From: Novosphingobium sp. 32-60-15
Lineage (GTDB): Bacteria; Pseudomonadota; Alphaproteobacteria; Sphingomonadales; Sphingomonadaceae
Direction of reading: 5' to 3'
Length of the DNA stretch: 64,000 nucleotides
Assembly: GCF_002280675.1 (NCBI RefSeq)
Contig: NZ_NCEN01000004.1
Span: forward strand, 248,001 to 312,000
This document shows, piece by piece, positions 1 through 10,925 of this stretch. Below the pieces are notes generated by a model. It worked only from the letters and a program-made list of their open reading frames with translations. It did not search any database and had not been told where the DNA came from. Numbering within the stretch: the first letter of the stretch is position 1; each line of letters begins with the position of its first letter. A program made the translations under genes and the position numbers.

Positions 1-1
1 G

Positions 2-73
2 GAACCGAAGAGCTTGGTGATGCTTCTATTACGTAAAGGGGCATCTATGACTTTTACAAAGACTCTTCGGTTC
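2..73 (+). promoter_or_regulatory. 11-bp inverted repeat enclosing a ribosome site and start codon
   Basis: Bases 2-12 (GAACCGAAGAG) are the exact reverse complement of bases 63-73 (CTCTTCGGTTC). The loop between them holds the ribosome site and the ATG at 47. In RNA this would be a long-range stem that could reduce translation of the secreted protein gene. The repeat is seen; the regulatory role is inferred. Confidence 0.4.
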
Positions 74-715
74 GCACTGCTTTGTGGCGCATATATTTTT
101 GCCGCACCAGCGTCTGCCCAAACAGCCGTTGCGCAAGACCGCGTGTCTGCAAGCGATGTTGCCACCACGCCGCTCAGCGACTTCAACCTCAAGAAGGATG
201 AAGTGCCCGCAGTCCTGATCACAGCCCGCGAAAAGCCCTATAATCTGGCCGGGATGACGCGGTGCACGGCGATTTCGACGGAGATTGCGCAGCTTGATGC
301 AGTATTGGGCGATGATATCGACATCGCCCGGGACGATGGTGGCGCAAAAGTCAGTGTTGGCAGTGTTGCCAAATCCTTGGTCCGTTCGCTCATTCCGTTC
401 GGCGGGGTTATCCGCGAATTGAGCGGAGCCGGCGGCCAAGAGCGCATGTGGAACGAAGCAATCTACGCAGGCTCGGTGCGCCGCGCTTTCCTGAAAGGTG
501 TTGGCCAACAACGGGGCTGCAAATACCCGGCTCGCAGCGCAAGTATGGCAGATTCAACGAAACTGTGGGCCAATCGTGACGCTGCCGGAGCTGCCGAAAA
601 AAACAGCAAATCGGACAACCGCAAATCTGATGACGAGAAGTCCAAAGCTTCGAAAGATGACAAGGACAAACCGGTGAAGTTTGAAGCCCGCCCCGTCGTG
701 CAATCAGCTAATTAG
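47..715 (+). CDS. Secreted protein of unknown function
   Basis: 222 residues starting at ATG 47, which has a GGGG ribosome site a few bases upstream; a start at 14 has none. Residues 1-25 form a typical Sec signal peptide ending in ASA-Q, so the product should be periplasmic. The mature part has two widely spaced cysteines (in RCTAI and RGCKYP) that could form a disulphide, a central hydrophobic stretch around SLIPFGGVIREL, and a highly charged Lys/Asp/Ser-rich C-terminal tail of about 45 residues. I recognise no catalytic motif. It converges on sdhA with a hairpin between them. The mRNA around the start can form an 11-bp stem (see findings). Function unknown; that it is a real gene is likely from the signal peptide and ribosome site. 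Confidence 0.7.
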   Translation: MTFTKTLRFALLCGAYIFAAPASAQTAVAQDRVSASDVATTPLSDFNLKKDEVPAVLITAREKPYNLAGMTRCTAISTEIAQLDAVLGDDIDIARDDGGAKVSVGSVAKSLVRSLIPFGGVIRELSGAGGQERMWNEAIYAGSVRRAFLKGVGQQRGCKYPARSASMADSTKLWANRDAAGAAEKNSKSDNRKSDDEKSKASKDDKDKPVKFEARPVVQSAN

Positions 716-720
716 AAAGC

Positions 721-746
721 AAAACGCCGGGATCACAATCCCGGCG
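721..746 (-). terminator. Intrinsic terminator of the sdhCDA operon
   Basis: A 9-bp perfect stem (725-733 with 738-746, loop CACA) is followed on the minus strand by TTTT. It lies between the convergent ends of the secreted protein gene and sdhA, and the T run faces the sdhA direction. It may also work weakly for the opposite gene. Confidence 0.75.
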
Positions 747-786
747 CAAGCTCTTACATCCTGACGCCAAAGCGCCCGGTTTGATT

Positions 787-2607
787 TTAGTATACGCGCT
801 TCTTGGGCTTGATGTACTCTACATCGTCGGTCAGCGTGTATTCGTGGACCGGGCGGTAATCGATCTTGATCTCGCCACCTTTGCCGCCCCAGCCATTGAA
901 CCAGGCTGCGGTGTGCTTCATCCATTCAGCATCGTTGCGATCAGGGAAATCTTCGTGCGCATGTGCGCCACGGCTTTCCTTGCGGTTGTGCGCGGAATGC
1001 ATGGTCACGGCAGCCTGGCTGATCAGGTTATCGAGTTCCAGTGTTTCGACCAGATCGGTGTTCCAGATCAGCGAGCTGTCCGACACGTTGATGTCTTCCA
1101 TCCGCTTGTAGGTATCGGCCAGCTTGACCTTGCCTTCTGCCATCAGTTCGTCGGTGCGGAACACAGCGGCATGCATGGACATGGTTCGCTGCATTTCCGT
1201 GCGCACTTCTGCAGTGGGCGAGCCACCCTTCGCGTGACGGAAGTGATCGAGGCGACCGAGTGCCAGATCGGCGCTATCCTTTGGCAAGGAAGCGTGAGCC
1301 GTACCGGGCTTGATCAATTCCTTCAGGCGCAGGCCGGTTGCACGACCGAACACGACAAGGTCGATCAACGAGTTCGAACCCAGACGGTTGGCGCCGTGGA
1401 CCGAAACGCAAGCAGCTTCACCAACGGCAAAGAGGCCCGGAATGATCGTTTCAGGATTGCCGTCGGCACCGATTGTCACGACTTCGCCATGATAATTGCA
1501 CGGAATGCCGCCCATGTTGTAATGCACGGTTGGCACCACAGGCAGCGGCTGGCGGGTCAGGTCGACACCGGCAAATATCTTGCCGCTTTCGGTAATGCCC
1601 GGAAGGCGTTCTGCCAGAACGTTCTGGTCAATATGATCGAGGTGCAGGAAGATGTGGTCCTTGTGCGGACCAACGCCGCGACCTTCGCGGATTTCCAGCG
1701 CCATCGAACGCGAAACAACATCACGCGAGGCGAGGTCTTTGGCCGATGGAGCATAACGCTCCATGAAGCGTTCGCCCTCGGAGTTGGTCAAATAACCACC
1801 CTCGCCACGCGCGCCTTCGGTGATCAGCACGCCTGCACCGTAGATGCCGGTCGGGTGGAATTGCACGAATTCCATGTCCTGCAGCGGCAGACCAGCGCGC
1901 AGCACCATGCCGCCACCGTCGCCGGTGCATGTGTGCGCCGATGTTGCCGTGAAGTAAGAACGGCCATAACCGCCCGTTGCCAGAACGACAGCATGGCCAC
2001 GGAAGCGGTGGATCGAACCATCGTCCATGCACAGCGCGATAACGCCACGGCACACGCCGTTTTCCATGATCAGGTCAATGGCGAAGTATTCGATGAAGAA
2101 GTCTGCATCGTACTTCAGGCTTTGCTGATACAGCGCGTGAAGCATGGCGTGGCCGGTACGGTCAGCCGCAGCGCAAGTACGCTGGACCGGCGGGCCTTCA
2201 CCCATGTTCTGCATGTGGCCGCCGAACGGACGCTGGTAAATCGTGCCTTCAGCGTTGCGGCTGAAAGGAACGCCTGCGTGCTCAAGTTCATAGACCGCAG
2301 CGGGTGCTTCGCGCACCATGTATTCGATCGCATCCTGATCGCCCAGCCAGTCCGACCCCTTGACGGTGTCGTACATGTGCCAGGTCCAGTGGTCCGGGCT
2401 GTTGTTGCCAAGCGAGGCTGCGATACCGCCCTGCGCTGCAACGGTGTGGGAGCGGGTCGGGAAGACCTTGGTTATGCAAGCGGTGCGCAGGCCAGCCTGA
2501 GCCGAACCCATCGTTGCGCGCAGGCCCGATCCGCCAGCACCGACGACGACAGTGTCGTAGGTGTGGTCAATGATCTTGTAGGCAGGCTGAGTTGAACTGG
2601 AAGCCAT
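787..2607 (-). CDS. sdhA: Succinate dehydrogenase flavoprotein subunit
   Basis: 606 residues, the usual length for SdhA. It oxidises succinate to fumarate on the cytoplasmic face of the membrane, passing electrons through covalent FAD to the iron-sulphur subunit and quinone. Visible are the N-terminal dinucleotide fold ([13 protein letters not shown]), the FAD-histidine motif SHTVAAQGG, a second FAD motif ([11 protein letters not shown]), the catalytic region with GARGEGGYL and the C-terminal motif near [12 protein letters not shown]. It begins 3 bp after sdhD and ends at a terminator, so it is the last gene of an sdhCDA operon. The iron-sulphur subunit gene sdhB, normally next, is not in the window. 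Confidence 0.97.
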   Translation of the reverse strand: MASSSTQPAYKIIDHTYDTVVVGAGGSGLRATMGSAQAGLRTACITKVFPTRSHTVAAQGGIAASLGNNSPDHWTWHMYDTVKGSDWLGDQDAIEYMVREAPAAVYELEHAGVPFSRNAEGTIYQRPFGGHMQNMGEGPPVQRTCAAADRTGHAMLHALYQQSLKYDADFFIEYFAIDLIMENGVCRGVIALCMDDGSIHRFRGHAVVLATGGYGRSYFTATSAHTCTGDGGGMVLRAGLPLQDMEFVQFHPTGIYGAGVLITEGARGEGGYLTNSEGERFMERYAPSAKDLASRDVVSRSMALEIREGRGVGPHKDHIFLHLDHIDQNVLAERLPGITESGKIFAGVDLTRQPLPVVPTVHYNMGGIPCNYHGEVVTIGADGNPETIIPGLFAVGEAACVSVHGANRLGSNSLIDLVVFGRATGLRLKELIKPGTAHASLPKDSADLALGRLDHFRHAKGGSPTAEVRTEMQRTMSMHAAVFRTDELMAEGKVKLADTYKRMEDINVSDSSLIWNTDLVETLELDNLISQAAVTMHSAHNRKESRGAHAHEDFPDRNDAEWMKHTAAWFNGWGGKGGEIKIDYRPVHEYTLTDDVEYIKPKKRVY

Positions 2608-2610
2608 GAT

Positions 2611-2994
2611 TTATGCGCCTCCCAAGGCGATACGAAGGACCGAGAACACGCCGAATGCGGCGGCTACGAACGGTACGATGTTGACCAGCAGCCAGGCGGC
2701 GATCTTGCCACCTTCTGAGTGGATATAATCCTCGAGCATGACCTGAACGCCCATACGTGCATGGGTGAAGGTATTGATCATGATCAGGATCAGCGCGATC
2801 GAGGGCAGCGGCCGTGCCACCCAACCGCGTACTGTAGCGTAAGCATAGTCAGGCAGCAGCAAGAGGCTGACGATCAGGAAAGTGATCAGGACCAGGTTAC
2901 CCACCGCCGTCAAACGCGAAGTGAGCCAGTGGTGTGTGCCTTGATGGCTTGAACCGAGGCCGCGTACGCGACCGATTGAGGTGCCGTTACCCAT
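2611..2994 (-). CDS. sdhD: Succinate dehydrogenase membrane anchor subunit
   Basis: 127 residues with three hydrophobic membrane segments (roughly residues 31-50, 62-82 and 98-122). With SdhC it anchors complex II and binds haem b and ubiquinone. The segment around THARMGVQVMLEDYIHSE carries the conserved histidine and the Asp-Tyr pair typical of SdhD. It sits between sdhC and sdhA, 3 bp before sdhA, which fits the standard operon order. Confidence 0.93.
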   Translation of the reverse strand: MGNGTSIGRVRGLGSSHQGTHHWLTSRLTAVGNLVLITFLIVSLLLLPDYAYATVRGWVARPLPSIALILIMINTFTHARMGVQVMLEDYIHSEGGKIAAWLLVNIVPFVAAAFGVFSVLRIALGGA

Positions 2995-3034
2995 TAGGTG
3001 ATGCCTCTATAAGAGTGCCAAATCCCACCGGCGC

Positions 3035-3460
3035 TTAGCGCAGCAGCAGGAAGGCCCAGAGCAGGATGGTAGCGATTGCCGAGAAAGCAATCGTAATGAC
3101 CGACCAACGCGAGTTGGCTTCAAGTTCGTAACCCGCCCCGATATCGAGGATCAGGTGGCGAATGCCCGAAGCCGCATGCTGAAAGAATGCCCACGTCAGA
3201 CCGATCAACACAACCTTGCCAAAGATCGCGGTTACAGCTTGCAAACCGTCGCCCGCGCCGGTCCAGGTGTAGTCCAGGAACGACTGGTAGCTTTCCGGAC
3301 CGCTTGCCAATGCACCGATCCACCACAGCAGCAAACCGAGGCCTGCGAAGGCCAAACCGTTGCCGGTGACGCGGTGCAGGATCGAAACCAGCATGGCCGG
3401 ACCCCAGCGCCAAATCTGGAGATGCGGCGAAATCGGCCGTGCTTTGCGCGCCTGCGCCAT
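3035..3460 (-). CDS. sdhC: Succinate dehydrogenase cytochrome b556 subunit
   Basis: 141 residues from ATG 3460, which has a strong AAGGGGG site 7 bases upstream; a TTG six bases earlier would lie on top of that site. The protein has the SdhC signature SILHRVTGNGLAFAG (quinone-site Ser and Arg), three membrane segments, and a haem-ligand histidine region in HAASGIRHLILDIG. It is the first gene of the sdhCDA operon. The 150 bp upstream contain a hairpin-forming repeat (3487-3508) near the presumed promoter. Confidence 0.94.
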   Translation of the reverse strand: MAQARKARPISPHLQIWRWGPAMLVSILHRVTGNGLAFAGLGLLLWWIGALASGPESYQSFLDYTWTGAGDGLQAVTAIFGKVVLIGLTWAFFQHAASGIRHLILDIGAGYELEANSRWSVITIAFSAIATILLWAFLLLR

Positions 3461-3486
3461 GAACAAACCCCCTTGAAGTCAACAAA

Positions 3487-3508
3487 GATTGCGAAACAGG
3501 CCGCAATC
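3487..3508. promoter_or_regulatory. Inverted repeat upstream of sdhC
   Basis: GATTGCG (3487-3493) and CGCAATC (3502-3508) form a 7-bp dyad with an 8-bp spacer, 27 bp before the sdhC start and about 105 bp before the divergent beta-lactamase start. It could be a regulator site or a 5' UTR hairpin. No specific regulator can be named. Confidence 0.3.
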
Positions 3509-3614
3509 GGGATGCGATTCGTATTAGTCGAAATGATCGACCGTGCAAGCGCGCGAGAGATGTAAATAAGGACACACCGTTGCGCGGGCTTGCGCTGCCC
3601 CCTAAACAACGCCC

Positions 3615-4508
3615 ATGACCATTCGTCCACTGCTGTTTTGCAGCATCGCCCAAATTATCGCCCTGACCATCGCCGCCCCTGCCCTTGCGGCCCCCGAAGC
3701 TGCCGATCCGGCAGCGGGCCAGCGCTTAACCGAGCAATGCAAGGGCAAAGAGACGTTTGACGATCCCGCACCGCCGGTGCGCATCTTTGGCAACGTGTGG
3801 TATGTGGGCACATGCAACGTCACCGTCCTGCTGCTGGCTTCGCCAAAAGGGCACGTATTGCTGGATTCTGCGACGGAAGAAGCCGCACCGCAAATCATCG
3901 CCAACATTCGCACGGCAGGGTTTGACCCGAAAAACGTGCGCTGGATCGTGTCGAGTCATGAGCATTTTGACCATGTTGGCGGACTGGCGTTCGTGAAAAA
4001 AGCGACCGGTGCCAAAGTGATTGTACGTGACGAGGCGGCAGCTATTTTCCGCAGCGGAAAGGTTAGCCCGGCCGATCCGCAAGTGCAGGAAATCCACGGT
4101 TTTGATCCGGTAAAGCCGGACCGCGTGATGAAAGCGGGGCAAACTTTGCGCGCGGGGCCACTGCGGCTTACGATGTTGGCAACGCCAGGGCATACCGAGG
4201 GTTCGACGAGCTGGACGTGGCAAAGCTGTGCGGAGAGCGAGTGCCACAAGTTCACTTACCTTGACAGTATTTCGGCCCTGCAACTGGGGACGTACCGGTT
4301 CAGTGCAAATCCTGAGCGCGTGGCGATGTTCCGCCAGACTTTTGACGCAATCGACAAGATGGACTGCGGCATCGTCCTCACCCCCCACCCCGGCGTCAGC
4401 GCGATGGCGCAGCGGATGGCGGGCACAGAGCCGCTGTATGAAGAAGAAGATTGCCGCGTTATCGTGAAGTCTGCCCGCGCGCGGCTTGATACGGCACTGC
4501 TGCCATGA
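3615..4508 (+). CDS. Subclass B3 metallo-beta-lactamase
   Basis: 297 residues with a Sec signal peptide (about residues 1-26, ending ALA-A), so periplasmic. It has the full zinc ligand set of subclass B3: the HEHFDH motif (His115, His117, Asp119, His120), His193 in PGHTEGSTSW, and His258 in TPHPG. These enzymes hydrolyse penicillins, cephalosporins and carbapenems. The layout and the GHTEGSTSWTW block resemble MIM-1 of Novosphingobium pentaromativorans and other environmental B3 enzymes. A role in a different hydrolysis (for example of lactones) cannot be excluded from sequence. Its stop overlaps the start of prmA by 4 bp, so the two are probably cotranscribed. No recognisable AmpR-type regulator is adjacent. 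Confidence 0.9.
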   Translation: MTIRPLLFCSIAQIIALTIAAPALAAPEAADPAAGQRLTEQCKGKETFDDPAPPVRIFGNVWYVGTCNVTVLLLASPKGHVLLDSATEEAAPQIIANIRTAGFDPKNVRWIVSSHEHFDHVGGLAFVKKATGAKVIVRDEAAAIFRSGKVSPADPQVQEIHGFDPVKPDRVMKAGQTLRAGPLRLTMLATPGHTEGSTSWTWQSCAESECHKFTYLDSISALQLGTYRFSANPERVAMFRQTFDAIDKMDCGIVLTPHPGVSAMAQRMAGTEPLYEEEDCRVIVKSARARLDTALLP

Positions 4509-5410
4509 GTTGGAAAATCACTGCATTTGCGGCGCGTGACGTGGTGCAAGCCGCTTTGGTGGCGCATGAGGACGCGTGGGATTGGGACCACGATATCGTG
4601 ATCGCGGGAAGCGAGATTGCCGAGGACAAGCCTGACGACTGGCAATTGGAAGCATGGCTTGATCGCAAGCCGACCAAGGCCGACCGTGCGGCGATCAGCG
4701 CCTTGTTTGCCGGTGGTGCGCCCAAGCTATTGGTCGAAGAATTGCCCGATGAAGACTGGGTAACCCTGAGCCAGCAGGGCGTAGAGCCGATCCGCGAGGG
4801 TGTTTTTTATGTTCATACGCCTGATTATCCCGCGACGGATGATGCGGGCGTGCGCGACTTTGTGATCCCGGCGAGTCAGGCGTTTGGCACTGGACAGCAT
4901 GCGACGACCGCCGGGTGCCTGACGATGTTGAGCCATATGAAAGCCAGCGGCGTGGTGGTGCGCAATCTGGCGGACATCGGCACGGGCACAGGGCTGCTGG
5001 CCTTTGCCGGGCTACATTTGTGGCCGCGCGCACGGGCTGTGGCGAGCGACATCGATGCAGTGTGCGGGCCAGTGGTGGCCGAGAACGCGGATAACAACGG
5101 GATCCAGTTGGGCGACGGCGGCGGCCAGTTGGCAATGGTGATTGCTGAAGGGATGGACCATCCACTGCTGCAGGCGGCCGGGCCTTATGACCTGCTTATT
5201 GCCAACATCCTTGCGGGGCCATTGGTTGAATTAGCGCCACACTTTGCCGGAGCGGTGATGCCTGGCGGCAATGTGTTGCTGGCAGGCCTGTTGGAAACGC
5301 AAGAGGCGACAGTGCGCGCGGCCTACCGGCGGGCGGGCTTTAGGCTGGCAGCGCGCATGGTGCGCGGGGACTGGTCGATTCTATGGTTGCGGCGTCGGGC
5401 TGTTCGCTGA
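4505..5410 (+). CDS. prmA: Ribosomal protein L11 methyltransferase
   Basis: 301 residues. PrmA trimethylates ribosomal protein L11 using S-adenosylmethionine. Evidence is the SAM-binding glycine-rich motif DIGTGTGLLAFAG (about residue 158), an acidic residue at the end of the next strand (VASDID), the family motif FGTGQHATT before it, and the ANILAGPLVELAP block that corresponds to the catalytic NILA/NLL region. Start ATG 4505 lies within the stop of the beta-lactamase gene (ATGA overlap), so translation is probably coupled. Confidence 0.93.
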   Translation: MSWKITAFAARDVVQAALVAHEDAWDWDHDIVIAGSEIAEDKPDDWQLEAWLDRKPTKADRAAISALFAGGAPKLLVEELPDEDWVTLSQQGVEPIREGVFYVHTPDYPATDDAGVRDFVIPASQAFGTGQHATTAGCLTMLSHMKASGVVVRNLADIGTGTGLLAFAGLHLWPRARAVASDIDAVCGPVVAENADNNGIQLGDGGGQLAMVIAEGMDHPLLQAAGPYDLLIANILAGPLVELAPHFAGAVMPGGNVLLAGLLETQEATVRAAYRRAGFRLAARMVRGDWSILWLRRRAVR

Positions 5411-5465
5411 CAACAGCTCCAATAACCTTAAAAAGCCTCTGCGCCACGCAAACGCAGGGTTTACA

Positions 5466-5966
5466 TCAGGGATGTGCAGCCAATGTATCGCGCAGAAGCG
5501 TGAGCGCGCCTGCCGTAAAGGCCTGCATATTGGCGAGCCGGTCATTGCTGCCGGTTTCAATACGGCACGAGGCGGTGATGCCGTTCGGCCCGACCACGGC
5601 GAACGCGCTGGTGCCCGATGCCACGCCAAGCGGATGCGCGCTGCCACCACCCGCCGCGCCGGTTTCGGCAATGCCCCAATCCGCGCCAAGCCGTTCGCGG
5701 ATAAGGCGCGCCTGTTCGGTCGCATAGGCTTCGGTTGCTGAGGTAAAAGCGCGCAAGGACCCTGGCGCATGGTCCAGCGCGATCCGTCGGCCTTTCATGG
5801 AATAAATCACGCTTCCACCGAGGAAATAGGCCGAAGCGCCGGTCATCGCGAGGAGACTGGCCGAGATCAGACCGCCGGTTGCACCATCGACAACGGCGAT
5901 CTTCTGACCACGCGCTTTAAGCATGGCTCCGGCTTCGGCGGCGATTGCGGCGAGGTCCTCGAGCAT
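5466..5966 (-). CDS. CinA/PncC-like amidohydrolase-family protein with altered active site
   Basis: 166 residues from ATG 5966, chosen because GGGAG lies 6 bases upstream; a longer frame to 6041 would overlap the LysE gene. The fold is that of the CinA C-terminal domain, which in PncC deamidates nicotinamide mononucleotide. The usual active-site block AESCTGG reads VDGATGG here (residues 26-32), and the usual YSNEAK block reads YSMKGR (55-60), so the catalytic Ser and the canonical Lys position are both changed. The ASAYFLGGSVIYS segment fits a known alphaproteobacterial CinA subgroup. The domain assignment is good; NMN deamidase activity is doubtful. It converges on prmA and is transcribed after the LysE gene. 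Confidence 0.75.
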   Translation of the reverse strand: MLEDLAAIAAEAGAMLKARGQKIAVVDGATGGLISASLLAMTGASAYFLGGSVIYSMKGRRIALDHAPGSLRAFTSATEAYATEQARLIRERLGADWGIAETGAAGGGSAHPLGVASGTSAFAVVGPNGITASCRIETGSNDRLANMQAFTAGALTLLRDTLAAHP

Positions 5967-6000
5967 GACATTCTCCCAACCGCCTGATGCGGCGTTGTTT

Positions 6001-6627
6001 TTATGACCGCGACCCCAGCATCGCCAATCCAAAGGCGACAAACACGCCGCCCGTGATGCGGTTGAAAAGCGTCCTCAAGGAAGGCCGCGTGAGCGCCGAA
6101 GCGATGGACCGCCCGCCAAGCGCGTAAACAAAGAACCACGAAATTTCGGTCACGCCAAACGTCAGGATCATCACCGCGAACTGGGGCAGTTCGGGCTTGG
6201 TGGAATCGATGAATTGCGGAAGGAACGCGGCGGCAAACAGCAGCGCCTTGGGGTTGGATATGCCGACAGTGAAGGCCGTGCGGAAAATCCGCCAGTTCGA
6301 AATAGTTGGTACGCGTTGTCCGTCAACGAGATCAACAGGGGCATCTTTGGCAGTCCACGATTTATAGCCAAGCCACAGCAAATAGCCCGCACCCAAGACC
6401 CGCAACACCGTGAATGCTCCGGGCAGCGCCGCGAGCAAGGCAGCAAGGCCAAGCGCGGAGGCCGAAAGAAGCATGACCACGGCAATAAAGCACCCCGCCA
6501 TCGCCAAAGTGGAACGGGCAAGGCCAAGTTCAACACTACGCGTCATGACATGGAGCATGTTGGGGCCGGGTGAGCCGGAGATAAAGAACACGGTGACGAC
6601 AAACAGCCACCAAGTGTGAAACGCCAT
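6001..6627 (-). CDS. LysE/RhtB-family amino acid exporter
   Basis: 208 residues with about six hydrophobic segments. The N-terminal motif FFISGSPGPNMLHVMTRS is the LysE/RhtB signature (PGPNML), and the later segment VGISNPKALLFAAAFLPQF is the second family motif. Members export amino acids or their analogues, such as lysine, homoserine lactone or threonine; the substrate here cannot be told. It lies 6 bp downstream of ligA and 34 bp before the CinA-like gene, so it may belong to the recN-ligA transcript. Confidence 0.88.
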   Translation of the reverse strand: MAFHTWWLFVVTVFFISGSPGPNMLHVMTRSVELGLARSTLAMAGCFIAVVMLLSASALGLAALLAALPGAFTVLRVLGAGYLLWLGYKSWTAKDAPVDLVDGQRVPTISNWRIFRTAFTVGISNPKALLFAAAFLPQFIDSTKPELPQFAVMILTFGVTEISWFFVYALGGRSIASALTRPSLRTLFNRITGGVFVAFGLAMLGSRS

Positions 6628-6633
6628 AGCCAG

Positions 6634-9112
<2,479 letters not shown>

Positions 9113-9116
<4 letters not shown>

Positions 9117-10777
9117 GCCTGCTCCAGCAAGCGATCTGCCTGTGCGCGGGCCTCGGCGGTCACTTCGGCGCCGGAGAGCATGCGCGCGATTTCTTCCTTG
9201 CGGGCAGCAGCATCAAGCAGGCCGACCGAGGTGCGGGTGACAGTACCTTGGGACGATTTGGCAATCATGTAGTGCCTGTCACCACGCGCGGCGACTTGCG
9301 GGCTGTGCGTGACGGCGAGGAGTTGGCCGGCAGACGCGAGGCGCGCAAGGCGTTCTCCGATGGCGCTGGCGACTGCGCCGCCAACGCCGCGATCAATCTC
9401 GTCGAAGATGATCGTGGCGGCCCCGCCCTCTTCTGCCAGCGCGACTTTGAGCGCGAGAATGAAGCGCGAGAGTTCGCCGCCTGAGGCGATTTTGCCCAGC
9501 GGTGCAAAATCGGCTCCAGGGTTGGTGGAGATAAGAAATTCAACCGCGTCCATGCCGCCTGCCCCCCAGCGATCTTCAGGCAAGCGCAAGACGGCGGTGT
9601 GGAATTTGGCCGCGTCCAGTTTCAACGGAGCGAGTTCTGCTGCAACGGCCTTATCAAGCCGGCTAGCGGCTTCGGCGCGGATGACCGAAAGAGCTTCTGC
9701 TTTGGCCTGATAATCAAGCGCGGCTTCGCGGGCGGAGCGTTCAAGCGTGCCGATTTGTGCCTCACCGCCTTCAATAGCGTCGAGAGCTGCGCGCATTTCG
9801 ATCATTTTGGCGGGCAGTTCATCGACCGTGCAATTGTGCTTACGGGCAGCCGCGCGCAGTTCGAACAGGCGGGTTTCGATGCGATCCAGCATGGCTGGAT
9901 CGTGGGCAAGCAATTCAGCGGCGCGGGCAAGCTTGTCTTCAGCCTCGCCCGCCTCGACCACCGCACGGTCGAGGGATTCCAGAGCTTCGGCCAGCATCGG
10001 GTGTTCGCTGGCGATACGATCAAGCCGGCGGGCGGCACTGCGCAAGCCTGCCAGTGCAGAGTCAGAGCCTTCCCAAAGGCGTTGCAGTTCAATCAGGTCG
10101 CCCGAAAGGCGTTCACCCTTTTGCATATCGGCGCGCTGGCCGGCGAGTTCGTCTTCCTCGCCTGCTTCGGGAGCCAAAGCGGCAAGTTCGGTGAGGTGTG
10201 CGAGGAGCAAGTCTTGCTCTTCAGCGGCCTTGCTGATGGCAGCGCGGGCCTGTGCCAGCGCGTCTTCTGCTTTGCGCCATTTGCCCCACGCCTGTTCGAC
10301 TGCGGCAACTTCTCCACCAGCGTAACGATCAAGCAAGGCGCGGTGGCCGCGCGCGTTAACGAGGCCGCGATCATCATGCTGGCCGTGGAGTTCCACAAGA
10401 TTGCGGGCAATATCCCGCAAAAGCGCAACGCCGACGGGCTGATCGTTGATGAAGGCTTTGGAACCGCCATCAGCCTTTAAGCGGCGTTTGACGATCAGCG
10501 GTTCACCCGGTTCAAGATCGACGGCGGCATCGGACAGCGATGTACGGATGGGATCGGGAAGCTGGGCAAATTCAAACGTGGCGGTGACACTGGCCTGATC
10601 TTCGCCGCCGCGCACAAGGCCGCTATCGGCGCGATCACCCAGAACGAGGCCGAGCGCATCAAGCAGGATCGACTTGCCCGCGCCGGTTTCTCCGGTCAAC
10701 ACACCGAGGCCGCCGCTGAACGAGAGGTCCAGCGCTTCGATGAGCACGACGTTGCGGATCGATAGGCTGGTGAGCAT
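9113..10777 (-). CDS. recN: DNA repair protein RecN
   Basis: 554 residues from ATG 10777 (MLTSLSIRNVVLIEAL, the usual RecN N-terminus). RecN is an SMC-like ATPase acting in double-strand-break repair. Seen are the Walker A GETGAGKS near the N-terminus, a long coiled-coil middle rich in Ala/Glu/Arg, and the C-terminal block with the signature ASGGELSRFILALK, Walker B TIIFDEIDRGVGG and the LAVTHSPQVAA segment. It starts an operon with the monooxygenase-domain gene and ligA. It is divergent from plcP. Confidence 0.95.
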
Positions 10778-10816
10778 TGCGGTTGATTCTCTAGCGGCTT
10801 GTTCGCGGTTCGTCAC

Positions 10817-10845
10817 CTGTCGATGTCATGTTACGTTCTTGTCTT
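10817..10845 (+). promoter_or_regulatory. Candidate PHO box upstream of plcP-agt
   Basis: Three 7-bp units at an exact 11-bp period, CTGTCGA (10817), ATGTTAC (10828) and TTGTCTT (10839), each match the PhoB repeat CTGTCAT/C at 5 of 7 positions, in the direction of plcP. The site ends 80 bp before the plcP start. The spacing is what is known for PhoB sites; binding is inferred. Confidence 0.45.
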
Positions 10846-10925
10846 GTTTCACATGCGTGACACCCTGCCACACGGACGCAACGAGAATCCGCCAAAGCGT
10901 GACGAACTGATGAAAGGTGCGCTTC

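Noticed and set aside
781-2595. 604-codon open frame on the plus strand opposite sdhA
   Set aside because: It is a mirror of the sdhA codon pattern; it has no family motifs or ribosome site, and sdhA is certain.
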